Part shown: positions 1 to 9,229 of the stretch, in pieces | How the letters are laid out: every line of letters begins with the position of its first letter | Numbering within the stretch: the stretch's first letter is position 1 | Assembly: GCF_005869935.1 (NCBI RefSeq) | Contig: NZ_SZQF01000001.1 | Coordinates: 868,001-932,000 of the forward strand | Reading direction: 5' to 3' | DNA length: 64,000 nt | Source of the DNA: Winogradskyella algicola | GTDB lineage: Bacteria > Bacteroidota > Bacteroidia > Flavobacteriales > Flavobacteriaceae | The notes under the pieces: model-generated | Told to the model about the DNA's origin: nothing | Databases searched by the model: none | What the model saw: only the letters and a program-made list of their open reading frames with translations | Made by a program: the position numbers and the translations under genes

Positions 1-1
1 A

Positions 2-796
2 AAATCTGGTATGCATGGTTTGTGTTCTAGTCCTTATGAAGAAGGTCAGGAGCCTGGAGATCAACTAACGGAAAGCCAAATACGTCGCCGCCTAGAAATA
101 ATGAAACCATACACTAAGTGGATACGATCGTTCTCATGTACAGAAGGTAATGAGCTTATCCCTAAAATAGCAAAAGAAATGGGAATGAAGACTCTGGTTG
201 GCGCATGGCTTAGTGATGATGCTGAGATAAACAAAAACGAAATAGAGAGATTAATAAAGTTATGCAGAGAAAGAGTTGTTGATATTGCAGCAGTTGGTAA
301 CGAGGTAATGTATAGAGGAGATTTAACAGAAGAAGAATTGTTGAACAAAATTTACCATGTTAAGAATGCTTTAAAGGACACAGAAATTCCTATAGGTTAT
401 GTAGATGCCTATTACGAGTTTCAAGAAAGACCAGCTATCACAGATGCATGTGATATTATTCTTGCAAATTGCTATCCGTTTTGGGAAGGGTGTGATTTAG
501 ATTACTCTTTACTGTACATGAAAGATATGTACCAAAAAGCGCTGAGAGCAGGAAACGGTAAAAAAGTTATAATAACAGAGACAGGATGGCCTAGTGAAGG
601 TACAAATCTACAAGGTGCATTTCCATCTGAAGAAAATGCAATTAAGTATTTCATCAACACACAAAAATGGTCTAAAGAAGAAGGAATTGAAATATTTTAT
701 TTCTCATCCTTTGATGAATCTTGGAAAGTTGGAGGTGAAGGTGATGTTGGTGCTTTTTGGGGTATTTGGGACAAAAATGAAAAACTCAAGTACTAA
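2..796 (+). CDS. GH17-family beta-1,3-glucanase, 5'-truncated by the window edge
   Basis: Glycoside hydrolase family 17 enzyme, expected to cleave beta-1,3-glucans such as laminarin. The two catalytic glutamates are recognisable, counting from the Met at base 11: the acid/base in AAVGNEV (E98) and the nucleophile in ITETGWP (E190). The conserved ending with SSFDESWK and GAFWGIWD also fits GH17. The frame is open to the first base of the window, and no signal peptide is seen at the Met at base 11, so the true start is probably upstream. About 264 codons are visible, close to a full catalytic domain. It is followed by a secreted glycan-binding-like protein and a LacI regulator, as in polysaccharide utilisation loci. 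Family call is firm; exact substrate is inferred. Confidence 0.88.
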   Translation, partial: KSGMHGLCSSPYEEGQEPGDQLTESQIRRRLEIMKPYTKWIRSFSCTEGNELIPKIAKEMGMKTLVGAWLSDDAEINKNEIERLIKLCRERVVDIAAVGNEVMYRGDLTEEELLNKIYHVKNALKDTEIPIGYVDAYYEFQERPAITDACDIILANCYPFWEGCDLDYSLLYMKDMYQKALRAGNGKKVIITETGWPSEGTNLQGAFPSEENAIKYFINTQKWSKEEGIEIFYFSSFDESWKVGGEGDVGAFWGIWDKNEKLKY

Positions 797-1080
797 ATTT
801 TGTTTTGTAAACTTTGATTATTGGTAAAAGTATACACAACATTACCACTACAATTAGAAAAATATCATTGAGCAGAAATGGCTTGAGTAATATGTAAGCC
901 CAATAATTACGGTGATTTCAGGCGTGTAAGTATTTGTTTACTAAATCGTTTTCGTTGTATGATTTTTGTAAAGGTAAGATTTACAAATATTCAATTTTAA
1001 AACAATAATTTTAAAGAATTGGCAATTTAAATTGTTGAAAATTACTATAAACCAATAAATAATTAAAATAAATAACGATT
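797..1080. other. Intergenic region upstream of the secreted glycan-binding-like gene
   Basis: 284 bp without a convincing gene. It is AT-rich and holds an imperfect dyad-like stretch, AAATCGTTTTCGTTGT, at 943-958 that could be an operator for the LacI-type regulator encoded at 2677. No clear terminator hairpin follows the GH17 gene. The role is inferred only. Confidence 0.35.
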
Positions 1081-2598
1081 ATGAAAAAAATTACTTTACT
1101 AGTATTTCTATTGAGTAGTGCATTGACTTTTGGTCAATCGTTACCTGTAGATTTTGAAGATGGTACAACCGTACCACAATTCCAATTTGGTAATCTAGGA
1201 TTTGGTAATGTTGTAAATCCCGACCAATCCGGAATAAATACCTCTACACGAGTATTAGAAGTTAACAAACCAGACAGTGCAGATTGGTTTGCTGGTTTTG
1301 GTTTTGAGACACCAGGTTTGCCATTAATTAACTTAGCAAATGGTACTGCATTTACAATGAAAGTATGGGCACCAATTGCAGGTCAGAGTATTAGATTTCA
1401 AATACAAAACGGGTTAAATTCTGAGCCTACTTACAACAGAGATATCGTAATTAATACTGCTATGACATGGGTTGAAGTGACTTTTGACTTTTCTACACAA
1501 CCAGGTTTAACAGGTATGGAGCAGTATCCAGTGTTGGTAATCCAGCCAAATTATGATCCTTCATGTGAAGGAGCCGGATGTTCTACAGTTGGTACAGGTA
1601 ACGGTGGTATATGGTACATTGATGACATTGTCCAGGTTGGAGCACCAGCACCTACATGTACAGACGGTATTCAAAATGGTCAGGAGACTGGTGTTGATTG
1701 TGGTGGCCCTGATTGTCCTGCTTGCCCTCCGTCATGTACTGATGGCATCCAAAATGGAATGGAAACAGGTGTAGACTGTGGTGGTCCCGATTGTCCTGCT
1801 TGTCCAGCCCCAGATCCAACTGATGGCCCAAACAACAATGGTTCATCTGGAATAGATTTTTATATTTACAGTGAATTAAGCGGAAACCCAAATTCATCTG
1901 ATTTCACCAATTTTAATTTAGTAGACTTTGCTGGTAGTGTAACAATATCACAACCAGACTTAAATGGCGATACTGTAATTAGAGCTGATAATATTGATTT
2001 CTTTGGAAGCGGTTTTGGAGAAGCTTTTAATGCAACCGGAACGTACAGCTTTGTTCATTTAAATTATTATGCAACTTCATCGACGGCTTGGAATTTCTCA
2101 TTGGTAGATCAGTCTTTAAGTGCTACGATTTGTTGTGGTAACCCAGAAGAACCATTCTACAGATTTGGAGTTGATGAGCCTTTACAAACAGGACAATGGG
2201 TAAGCGTATTCATTCCTTTATCACACTACGCCAATTTCCCTGCATTAGTTAGCGGAACTTGGGATGGTACAGACCTTATCCAAACATTGGTAACTGGAAA
2301 TGGAACAGTATTTATAGATAATATCTTCTTTAGTACTACAAATACTTTAGGAAATGAGGAATTCGCAAATATTGAATTTAAAATATATCCAAACCCTACA
2401 AATGATAACTGGACTTTGGTTTCAAATAGTGTTGTTACTGAAGTTCACATACATGATATCTTAGGAAAAGAAGTTTTAACCGTAAATCCAAACGAAGCTG
2501 TTAGTTCTATTGATGCAACAAACCTTAATAAAGGGGTTTACTTTGCAACCATTACAACGGATGATGGTTCTAATACAGTCAAGTTGATCAAAAATTAA
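1081..2598 (+). CDS. T9SS-secreted putative glycan-binding protein with Cys-rich tandem repeat
   Basis: Secreted 505-residue protein with a type IX secretion sorting domain. A signal peptide (1-19, ending TFGQS) is followed by a beta-sandwich-like region (about 21-190). Next come two nearly identical Cys-rich repeats from about residue 193, each reading [20 protein letters not shown] then PACP. A second beta-rich region (about 255-420) precedes the C-terminal sorting domain, recognisable by YPNPTNDNW near 436 and by GKEVL, GVYFA and VKLIKN. No catalytic motif is visible, so a binding role is likelier than hydrolysis. Proteins of this layout occur in flavobacterial laminarin loci, and the GH17 gene immediately upstream supports that reading. 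The ligand is inferred. Confidence 0.72.
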   Translation: MKKITLLVFLLSSALTFGQSLPVDFEDGTTVPQFQFGNLGFGNVVNPDQSGINTSTRVLEVNKPDSADWFAGFGFETPGLPLINLANGTAFTMKVWAPIAGQSIRFQIQNGLNSEPTYNRDIVINTAMTWVEVTFDFSTQPGLTGMEQYPVLVIQPNYDPSCEGAGCSTVGTGNGGIWYIDDIVQVGAPAPTCTDGIQNGQETGVDCGGPDCPACPPSCTDGIQNGMETGVDCGGPDCPACPAPDPTDGPNNNGSSGIDFYIYSELSGNPNSSDFTNFNLVDFAGSVTISQPDLNGDTVIRADNIDFFGSGFGEAFNATGTYSFVHLNYYATSSTAWNFSLVDQSLSATICCGNPEEPFYRFGVDEPLQTGQWVSVFIPLSHYANFPALVSGTWDGTDLIQTLVTGNGTVFIDNIFFSTTNTLGNEEFANIEFKIYPNPTNDNWTLVSNSVVTEVHIHDILGKEVLTVNPNEAVSSIDATNLNKGVYFATITTDDGSNTVKLIKN

Positions 2599-2624
2599 TT
2601 ACGATTCTAATTAATAGAAAGAAG

Positions 2625-2653
2625 AAAGAGCGTATTTTTACAATACGCTCTTT
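2625..2653 (+). terminator. Rho-independent terminator after the secreted glycan-binding-like gene
   Basis: Perfect 12-bp stem (2625-2636 with 2642-2653) and a 5-nt loop TTTAC, followed by a T-rich stretch. It ends just before the LacI-type gene, so that gene probably has its own promoter or depends on read-through. Confidence 0.85.
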
Positions 2654-2676
2654 TTTATTTAACTAAAAGATAATCT

Positions 2677-3675
2677 ATGACTACACTAAAAGAATTAGCA
2701 AAACTCTTAAATATCTCAGTATCCACAGTTTCAAAAGCACTTAATGATAGCCATGAGATTAGTGAGAATACTAAAAGGCGTGTTAATGAGTTGGCCGATA
2801 AGCTCAATTATAAACCTAATCGCATAGCTCAACAATTAAAGAGTAATAAAACAAAAACTATAGGCGTAATTTTACCAACGGTTACAAACCCTTTTTTTGC
2901 TGAAGTGTTACATGGTATAGAGACAAACGCAACAAAAAACAAGTATGACATTATTGTGTGTTTGTCTGATGAATCATTATCAAAAGAGGAGCGTAGTTTA
3001 GAATTATTATCTAATGGCAGTGTGGATGGGTTTATTATTGCAGTTGCTAGAGAAAGTCAAGTTGAAGAGCAAACACAGCATATATCTAGAGCTATTCAGA
3101 ATAAAATACCAGTTTTGATGTTCGATAGGGTTGTTAATGAAATATCATGTGATAAAGTGGTGGTAGATGATTTTCAGTCTGTATATGAAGCGACTCAGTA
3201 TTTAATCCATGAAGAAAAAAGAAAACATATTTTATTGGTTAGTAATATTGAAGAACTTAGCGTAGGAAAGTTAAGAATAAAAGGGTATCAGAAAGCAATT
3301 GAGGAAGCCAATCTAAAATCTAAAATCTTAAAACTAAGTAAGGTTGATGATGTTGAAGAGTACATACATAAATGTCTTCACGATACTCCTGAGATAGATG
3401 CTATCGTGTCGATTGACCATATTACAGGGATTATAGCAATTAATATGGCTAAGAAAACAGGTAAGACAGTTCCTGAAGATTTATCTGTTATTGGTTTTGG
3501 TTACGAACATACACAGTTATTGTCTAGTCCAAAGATTTCAATAATACATCAAAAAGCTTATGAGATAGGTGAGATGTCTGTAAAATTACTAATTGATAAT
3601 TTAAAATCAGACAGTCACAAATTGAAGACTATAGTGGTGCCAAGTGAACTTAAACTCGGTGAGTCAACTAAATAA
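2677..3675 (+). CDS. LacI family transcriptional regulator
   Basis: DNA-binding regulator of 332 residues with the standard LacI/GalR layout. An N-terminal helix-turn-helix (LKELAKLLNISVSTVSKALN, residues 4-23) and hinge region (KPNRIAQQLKS) lead to a periplasmic-binding-protein-like ligand domain beginning at KTIGVILPTVTNPFF. The length is normal for the family. It sits downstream of GH17 and a secreted glycan-binding-like protein, so it probably senses a sugar or oligosaccharide and controls that locus. Effector and operator are not determinable here; the dyad at 943-958 is one candidate site. Confidence 0.92.
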   Translation: MTTLKELAKLLNISVSTVSKALNDSHEISENTKRRVNELADKLNYKPNRIAQQLKSNKTKTIGVILPTVTNPFFAEVLHGIETNATKNKYDIIVCLSDESLSKEERSLELLSNGSVDGFIIAVARESQVEEQTQHISRAIQNKIPVLMFDRVVNEISCDKVVVDDFQSVYEATQYLIHEEKRKHILLVSNIEELSVGKLRIKGYQKAIEEANLKSKILKLSKVDDVEEYIHKCLHDTPEIDAIVSIDHITGIIAINMAKKTGKTVPEDLSVIGFGYEHTQLLSSPKISIIHQKAYEIGEMSVKLLIDNLKSDSHKLKTIVVPSELKLGESTK

Positions 3676-3684
3676 TTACAAAAT

Positions 3685-3718
3685 AAAAAAGGCCTGAAAT
3701 ATGTATCAGACCTTTTTT
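3685..3718. terminator. Bidirectional terminator between convergent genes
   Basis: Stem arms 3685-3697 and 3706-3718 with one mismatch and an 8-nt loop, flanked by A-run and T-run. It lies between the LacI-type gene (plus) and the repeat lipoprotein gene (minus), so it can serve both. Confidence 0.8.
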
Positions 3719-3737
3719 ATTTTTTATAAGGATTTTC

Positions 3738-4106
3738 CTAGTTTCCTTTCATTTTGTCAGCTGCATCTTTACCAGCTTCCTTCACTTTATCTACTGCGTC
3801 ATTTGCAGCATCTTCAGCATCTTTAGCCATTTCTTCAGCACCATCTTTAACGCTATCTACAGCATCATTTGCAGCGTCCTTAGCGTCATCCATTGCGTCA
3901 CTTGCAGCATCAGCAGCATCGTCAGCAGCATCTTTAATGCTATCAACCGCATCATTTGCAGCGTCTTTAGCATCTTCCATAGCTTCATCTGCTTTATCAG
4001 CAGCGTTTTCAACCGCATCTTCTGTCTTTTCTTTAGTTTCTCTACAAGAGTTTAATGATAAGCCTAAAAATGCAACCAAGGCTAAACTTAATACAACTTT
4101 TTTCAT
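3738..4106 (-). CDS. Ala/Asp-rich repeat lipoprotein
   Basis: Small lipoprotein of 122 residues. The signal peptide MKKVVLSLALVAFLGLSLNSC ends in a lipobox with the acylated Cys at about residue 21. The mature part is a low-complexity repeat of units such as DAANDAVDSIKDAADDAAD, with Ala in a regular heptad/hendecad-like phase. This predicts a long amphipathic alpha-helix or coiled coil, like YtxH/apolipoprotein-like stress proteins. Function is unknown; an envelope or stress role is only a guess. The long open frame on the opposite strand (3754-4149) is an artefact of the repeat. Confidence 0.75.
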   Translation of the reverse strand: MKKVVLSLALVAFLGLSLNSCRETKEKTEDAVENAADKADEAMEDAKDAANDAVDSIKDAADDAADAASDAMDDAKDAANDAVDSVKDGAEEMAKDAEDAANDAVDKVKEAGKDAADKMKGN

Positions 4107-4200
4107 TTTAATAGTTTTAGTGTTAATTGTTGTTAATGCACTAATTTAACAAAATATGCGAAACTTTAACAAAATTTCAACATTTATTAATTGTGCGACC

Positions 4201-5442
4201 TTATGATATACGTATGTAATCGAGTATTTGGATGACTGCTCCTGTATTTTTTTTAACATACTTTTTATTAACCTGTCCTTGCTTCTCTCTTAGTGATGAA
4301 TTAGAGATTAAAGCATCTAATGTAGATTTAAATTCAGTTGAGTTTGAGACAGAAGTAACGCCATCAAGTTCAATAAGTGCTATAGCCTCAGGGAATTTAT
4401 TGTAGTTTTTACCGATTATAATTGGTGAGCCAAATACCGCAGGTTCTAAAATATTGTGTAAGCCAGTTGTGCCGGCTGCACCACCAACATATACAATGTC
4501 TGCATAACTATAAACTCTACTTAGATAACCAATGGTGTCTAAAATGAAAACATTATAACTTAATAGTTTTTTTTCGTTAGATAATTCAGAAAAACAAATC
4601 GATTTGCTCTTTATTTGAGATTTAAGGGATTCGATATATCCAGATTTTATATTGTGTGGAGCGATTACAACTTTAATGTCGTTAAAATCTAGTTGATTAA
4701 TATAGTCCATGTAAAGCTTGTCATCTTCAGGCCAAGTGCTACCAAAAACAATACATAAGTTATCTTGCTTAAATTTTTCAATAAAGTCTACGGAGTTGTC
4801 AATTTTTAATTGATTACTAACACGATCAAATCTTGTATCTCCAGATACTGAAACGTTTTTGTAGTTAATACGTTCTAGAAGGATTTTTGAATCCTCATTC
4901 TGAGTAAAAATATGGTTAAAAGCAAATAGAGCAGAGGTCATAAAATTACCATACCATTTAAAGAAAGCTTGGTTTTTTCTAAAGATTGCCGAAATAAGAA
5001 TAGCTCTATGATTTCTCTTTTTTAGTTCTAGTAAAAAGTTTGGCCAAATCTCATATTTTACAAAAATTGTATAATTAGGTTTTACAATATCTAAAAAACG
5101 TTTGGCATTTTTTTTAGTGTCTAAAGGCAAGTAAACAACAATATCAGCAATTTTTGAGTTCTTTCTTACTTCATAGCCAGAAGGTGAAAAAAATGAAAGC
5201 ACCACCTTAAAGTCTGGATGTTTTTTTACTAATTGTTCAAAAACAGGCAGACCTTGTTCGTATTCACCAAGAGAAGCACAGTGAAACCAAAATGTTTTAT
5301 CATTATCGGTTATAGAAGATTTTAAGTTTTTAAAAGTTTCTTTTCTGCCATCTACACCTTGCTTTAGTTTAGAGTTAAATAGGGCAAGAAGTTTTATGAC
5401 TAAACCTGCAAAATGAATTACTGTTGTATAGAGTAGTCTCAA
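4201..5442 (-). CDS. waaA: 3-deoxy-D-manno-octulosonic acid (Kdo) transferase
   Basis: GT30-family enzyme that transfers Kdo from CMP-Kdo to lipid A precursor, an inner-membrane step of LPS core synthesis. The 413 residues match family length. Visible features are the N-terminal membrane-proximal segment, the acceptor motif WFHCASLGEYEQ near residue 52, VKYEIWPNFL, SGDTRFDRV, and the C-terminal nucleotide-sugar domain with YVGGAAGTTGLHNILEPA and FGSPIIIGKNYNKFPEA. It is a single minus-strand gene divergent from the degT-galE operon, which also handles nucleotide-sugar metabolism. Confidence 0.95.
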   Translation of the reverse strand: MRLLYTTVIHFAGLVIKLLALFNSKLKQGVDGRKETFKNLKSSITDNDKTFWFHCASLGEYEQGLPVFEQLVKKHPDFKVVLSFFSPSGYEVRKNSKIADIVVYLPLDTKKNAKRFLDIVKPNYTIFVKYEIWPNFLLELKKRNHRAILISAIFRKNQAFFKWYGNFMTSALFAFNHIFTQNEDSKILLERINYKNVSVSGDTRFDRVSNQLKIDNSVDFIEKFKQDNLCIVFGSTWPEDDKLYMDYINQLDFNDIKVVIAPHNIKSGYIESLKSQIKSKSICFSELSNEKKLLSYNVFILDTIGYLSRVYSYADIVYVGGAAGTTGLHNILEPAVFGSPIIIGKNYNKFPEAIALIELDGVTSVSNSTEFKSTLDALISNSSLREKQGQVNKKYVKKNTGAVIQILDYIRIS

Positions 5443-5486
5443 TAATTTAGATTTGTGCTAAAATACATTTCTTTCAATTAATTGCA

Positions 5487-5517
5487 TTGGCTTAGCGGTT
5501 ACAATTTTGTATTTTCG
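5487..5517 (+). promoter_or_regulatory. Bacteroidota-type promoter for the degT-galE operon
   Basis: TTG (5487-5489), a 20-bp spacer and TATTTTCG (5510-5517) approximate the Bacteroidota -33/-7 signature TTG...TAnnTTTG. It lies 52 bp before the start codon of the aminotransferase gene. Confidence 0.5.
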
Positions 5518-5569
5518 CCTATAGCATTATTAAAAATGCATTTCAGAATTTATTATAATCCTTCACGGA

Positions 5570-6727
5570 ATGAGAAAAATACAAATGGTTGACCTTCAGA
5601 GTCAATATGCAAAAATAAAAAACGTTGTAGACCCTTCAATTCAAGAAATTTTAGAAAGTGCAGCATTCATAAATGGACCAAAGGTTCATCAATTTCAAGA
5701 GAACTTAGAAAACTATCTTGGTGTAAAACATGTTATTCCATGTGCCAACGGTACAGATGCATTACAGATTGCCATGATGGGTTTAGGTCTTAAACCAGGT
5801 GATGAAGTAATTACAGCAGATTTTACATTTGCAGCAACAGTTGAGGTTATTGCATTGTTGCAGTTAACACCTGTTTTGGTAGATGTAGATCCTGTAACTT
5901 TTAATATTGACGTAAATGCAATAGAGAAGGCAATTACACCAAAAACCAAAGCTATTGTGCCTGTACATTTGTTTGGTTTAGCCGCAGATATGGATGCTAT
6001 TATGGCTTTGGCAGAAAAGCATAATCTGTATGTTATTGAAGATAATGCACAAGGAATTGGTGCCAACTATACACATAAAGATGGTTCAAAAACCAAAACG
6101 GGAGCTATTGGTCATGTTGCGTCAACGTCTTTCTTTCCGTCTAAAAATTTAGGTTGCTATGGAGATGGTGGTGCTATTTTTACTAATGATGATGATTTAG
6201 CTCACACTATAAGAGGTATTGTAAACCATGGTATGTACAAGCGTTATCATCATGATGTGGTTGGTGTAAATTCTAGATTAGATTCTATACAAGCAGCAGT
6301 TTTAGATGCAAAATTACCACACTTAGATAGTTATAACGAAGCAAGACGAAATGCGGCAAGAAAGTACACTGAAGCATTTAAAGATCATCCTAAAATCACA
6401 ACACCATCAGGTAGAACAACTTGCGATGGTATTTGTGATACTTGCGATTGTCATGTGTTTCATCAATATACATTAAATCTAAAAGATGTAGATAGAGATG
6501 CTTTAGTTGCACATTTACAAGAGCATAATATACCTTGTGGAGTGTATTATCCAATTCCGCTTCACCTCCAGAAAGCTTACAAAGATGAACGTTACAAAGA
6601 AGACGATTTTGAAGTGACAAATCAGCTTGTTAAATCAGTGATTTCATTACCAATGCATACGGAATTGGATGACGAGCAAATTGAGTTTATCACAGCAACT
6701 GTTCTTAATTTTATAAACGAAAACTAA
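5570..6727 (+). CDS. DegT/DnrJ/EryC1/StrS family aminotransferase
   Basis: PLP-dependent sugar aminotransferase-type protein of 385 residues, normally acting on keto-sugar nucleotides for surface polysaccharides. The PLP lysine is K192 in FFPSKNLG, followed by GDGGAIFTND. The PLP-ring Asp is D158 in VIEDNAQG. The substrate-loop NHG motif is present at about 219-221. Unusual is a Cys/His cluster at residues 285-298 (CDGICDTCDCHVFH), not needed for PLP chemistry and possibly metal-binding. galE begins 3 bp after its stop, so the two are translated from one transcript. The precise substrate cannot be told. Confidence 0.9.
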   Translation: MRKIQMVDLQSQYAKIKNVVDPSIQEILESAAFINGPKVHQFQENLENYLGVKHVIPCANGTDALQIAMMGLGLKPGDEVITADFTFAATVEVIALLQLTPVLVDVDPVTFNIDVNAIEKAITPKTKAIVPVHLFGLAADMDAIMALAEKHNLYVIEDNAQGIGANYTHKDGSKTKTGAIGHVASTSFFPSKNLGCYGDGGAIFTNDDDLAHTIRGIVNHGMYKRYHHDVVGVNSRLDSIQAAVLDAKLPHLDSYNEARRNAARKYTEAFKDHPKITTPSGRTTCDGICDTCDCHVFHQYTLNLKDVDRDALVAHLQEHNIPCGVYYPIPLHLQKAYKDERYKEDDFEVTNQLVKSVISLPMHTELDDEQIEFITATVLNFINEN

Positions 6728-6730
6728 AGG

Positions 6731-7750
6731 ATGAAAGTATTAGTAACAGGTGGCTTAGGTTTTATAGGTTCTCATACAGTTGTTGAACTTCAAAATAAAG
6801 GTTTTGAGGTTATAATTATAGATAATTTAAGCAATTCTTCTATAGATGTTTTAGACGGTATTACTGCCATAACAGGTATAAAACCGCATTTTGAGAAAAT
6901 AGATCTTAAAGAAAAGATTGACGTTGTACAATTTTTTGAAAAACATAAAGATATCGTTGGTGTTATTCATTTCGCGGCTAGCAAAGCAGTTGGTGAGAGT
7001 GTAAAAGAGCCCTTAATGTATTACGAAAATAATATTGGGACACTTGTTTATATGTTGCAAGAAGTTTCAAAATTAGATAAGCAAAACTTTATTTTTAGTT
7101 CATCATGTACTGTTTACGGTCAGGCGGATGAACTACCTATTACTGAAAATGCGCCAATAAAACCTGCAGAATCTCCTTATGGTAATACAAAACAAATTGG
7201 CGAAGAAATCATCAGAGATACGTGTAAAATAAATGATAAACTAAATAGTATAGCTTTAAGATATTTTAATCCCATAGGTGCGCATCCATCTGCAGAGATT
7301 GGAGAATTACCAATTGGTGTGCCACAAAATTTAGTGCCATATATAACGCAAACAGGTATTGGTATGCGCGAGCAATTATCAGTTTTTGGTGGCGATTATG
7401 AAACACCAGATGGTACGTGTATTAGAGACTATATTCACGTCGTAGATTTAGCAAAAGCCCATGTTGTAGCTTTACAACGTTTGCTGGAAGAAAAAAATCT
7501 TTCAAATTACGAAGTCTTTAATCTAGGAACTGGAAAAGGAAGTTCCGTCTTAGAAGCGATTCAGTCTTTTGATAGGGTTTCAGGTAAAAGCTTAAAATAT
7601 CAAATTGTTGGTAGAAGAGAAGGAGATATTACAGCGGCTTATGCAGACACAACAAAGGCTAATGATGTTTTAGGTTGGAAAACAGAACTCACTTTAGATG
7701 ATGCTATGGCTTCAGCTTGGAAGTGGGAACAGAAAATAAGAAATACCTAA
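6731..7750 (+). CDS. galE: UDP-glucose 4-epimerase
   Basis: Short-chain dehydrogenase-type epimerase interconverting UDP-glucose and UDP-galactose. The 339 residues match GalE length. The NAD-binding motif GGLGFIGS is at 7-14, the catalytic Ser region SSSCTVYG at 123-130, and the YxxxK pair is Y150/K154 in SPYGNTK. The C-terminal half has the typical GTCIRDYIHVVDLAKAH. It lies in an operon with the DegT-type aminotransferase upstream (3-bp gap) and an amidohydrolase 11 bp downstream. Together these suggest nucleotide-sugar supply for polysaccharide or LPS. Confidence 0.95.
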   Translation: MKVLVTGGLGFIGSHTVVELQNKGFEVIIIDNLSNSSIDVLDGITAITGIKPHFEKIDLKEKIDVVQFFEKHKDIVGVIHFAASKAVGESVKEPLMYYENNIGTLVYMLQEVSKLDKQNFIFSSSCTVYGQADELPITENAPIKPAESPYGNTKQIGEEIIRDTCKINDKLNSIALRYFNPIGAHPSAEIGELPIGVPQNLVPYITQTGIGMREQLSVFGGDYETPDGTCIRDYIHVVDLAKAHVVALQRLLEEKNLSNYEVFNLGTGKGSSVLEAIQSFDRVSGKSLKYQIVGRREGDITAAYADTTKANDVLGWKTELTLDDAMASAWKWEQKIRNT

Positions 7751-7761
7751 AACCAACAACT

Positions 7762-9039
7762 ATGAAAACGCTACTCAGTATTTTAACATTTGTATTTGCA
7801 ACTGTTTTAACAGCGCAAAACACTTATCTGCATTGTGGAAAATTAATAGATACTGAGTCTGGTAAAGTACTTACTGAGCAAACAATTATAGTTTCAGGGA
7901 ATAAAATTGTTTCGGTTAATAAGGGTTATCTAAATCTAGAAAACACTGAAGATACTGTTGTAGATTTAAAATCTAAAACGGTGATGCCAGGCCTTATAGA
8001 TATGCATGTACATATTGAAAGTGAAACCAACCCTAAATCATATCTTGAAGGTTACACATTAAATGATGCAGATGTTGCTTTTAATTCTGTACAGTATGCA
8101 GAAGTTACTCTAATGAATGGCTTTACAACTGTGAGAGATTTAGGAGGTACAGGTGTTAATGTGTCTTTAAGAAATGCAATAAACACAGGAAAAGTAAAAG
8201 GACCGAGAATTTTTACAGCAGAAAAAGCTCTGGCTACCACTGGTGGTCATGCAGATCCAACAAATGGCGCAAGTAGAGATTTAATGGGTAATCCTGGCCC
8301 TAAAGAAGGGGTAGTCAATGGTGTTGACGATGCCAAAAAAGCAGTAAGGCAACGTTATAAAAACGGTGCAGACCTTATAAAAATAACAGCAACAGGAGGT
8401 GTGCTAAGTGTTGCAAAAAGCGGTCAGAATCCACAATTTACAGTTGAAGAAATAAAAGCCATCTGTGAAACAGCTAAAGATTACGGATTTCATGTGGCAG
8501 CCCATGCTCATGGTGATGAAGGTATGCAACGTGCCATTTTGGGTGGTGTAAAAACTATAGAGCACGGTACTCTTATGAGCTCTGAAACCATGGAGCTTAT
8601 GAAAAAGCATGATGTTTACTTAGTTCCGACCATTACAGCAGGTAAATTTGTATCTGATAAAGCTAAAATATCAGGCTATTATCCAGAAGTTGTTGTACCC
8701 AAAGCACTAAATATTGGTCCAAAAATTCAAGATATGTTTGGCCGAGCTTATAAAGCTGGTGTTGGTATTGCTTTTGGAACAGATGCTGCAGTTTTTTACC
8801 ATGGAGAAAACGGAAAGGAATTTGGTTATATGGTAGAAGCAGGAATGCCACCTATCGAAACCATTCAAAGTGGCACAATTACCAATGCAATGATTCTTAA
8901 AATGGAAGAACAGCTTGGTCAAATAAAAGCAGGGTTTTTAGCAGATATTATTGCTGTAAATGATGATCCTACAAAAAATATTTCTACAATGGAAAATGTT
9001 GTATTTGTAATGAAAGAAGGGGTTATTTACAAAAACTAG
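7762..9039 (+). CDS. Secreted metal-dependent amidohydrolase (prolidase/imidazolonepropionase-like)
   Basis: Amidohydrolase-superfamily enzyme of 425 residues. I chose the ATG at 7762 because it opens a signal peptide (MKTLLSILTFVFATVLTAQN); the upstream in-frame start at 7717 would overlap galE. Metal-site residues are visible: H82 and H84 in IDMHVHIE, a Lys in DLIKITATGG that may be carboxylated, His in VAAHAHGDEG and TIEHGTLM, and Asp in AFGTDAAVF. The family includes Xaa-Pro dipeptidases and related periplasmic hydrolases. The substrate is not predictable. It is probably co-transcribed with galE 11 bp upstream, although the functional link is unclear. Confidence 0.88.
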   Translation: MKTLLSILTFVFATVLTAQNTYLHCGKLIDTESGKVLTEQTIIVSGNKIVSVNKGYLNLENTEDTVVDLKSKTVMPGLIDMHVHIESETNPKSYLEGYTLNDADVAFNSVQYAEVTLMNGFTTVRDLGGTGVNVSLRNAINTGKVKGPRIFTAEKALATTGGHADPTNGASRDLMGNPGPKEGVVNGVDDAKKAVRQRYKNGADLIKITATGGVLSVAKSGQNPQFTVEEIKAICETAKDYGFHVAAHAHGDEGMQRAILGGVKTIEHGTLMSSETMELMKKHDVYLVPTITAGKFVSDKAKISGYYPEVVVPKALNIGPKIQDMFGRAYKAGVGIAFGTDAAVFYHGENGKEFGYMVEAGMPPIETIQSGTITNAMILKMEEQLGQIKAGFLADIIAVNDDPTKNISTMENVVFVMKEGVIYKN

Positions 9040-9229
9040 TCAAACGCACTTTATTTTTTAATTATTGATTTTTTAATGTTGTATAATATTAGTTAAGAAT
9101 GTATTAATGATTTTAATACTTGGTTTTCAATATGATAATCTAAAATAAGCTTAACTAGGATTTAACATTAATTTCTTGGGATTGCCTTTTAGTCTTTGTT
9201 GTTTTGTGTCTAATGATAATTGGATTATA

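Noticed and set aside
3754-4149. 131-codon open frame on the plus strand opposite the repeat lipoprotein
   Set aside because: It is a mirror of the Ala/Asp repeat (giving Ser/Ala repeats) and has no ending domain; the minus-strand frame has a signal peptide and lipobox.
7717-7761. Upstream start of the amidohydrolase overlapping galE
   Set aside because: The Met at 7762 opens a clear signal peptide, while the upstream extension is polar and overlaps the galE end.
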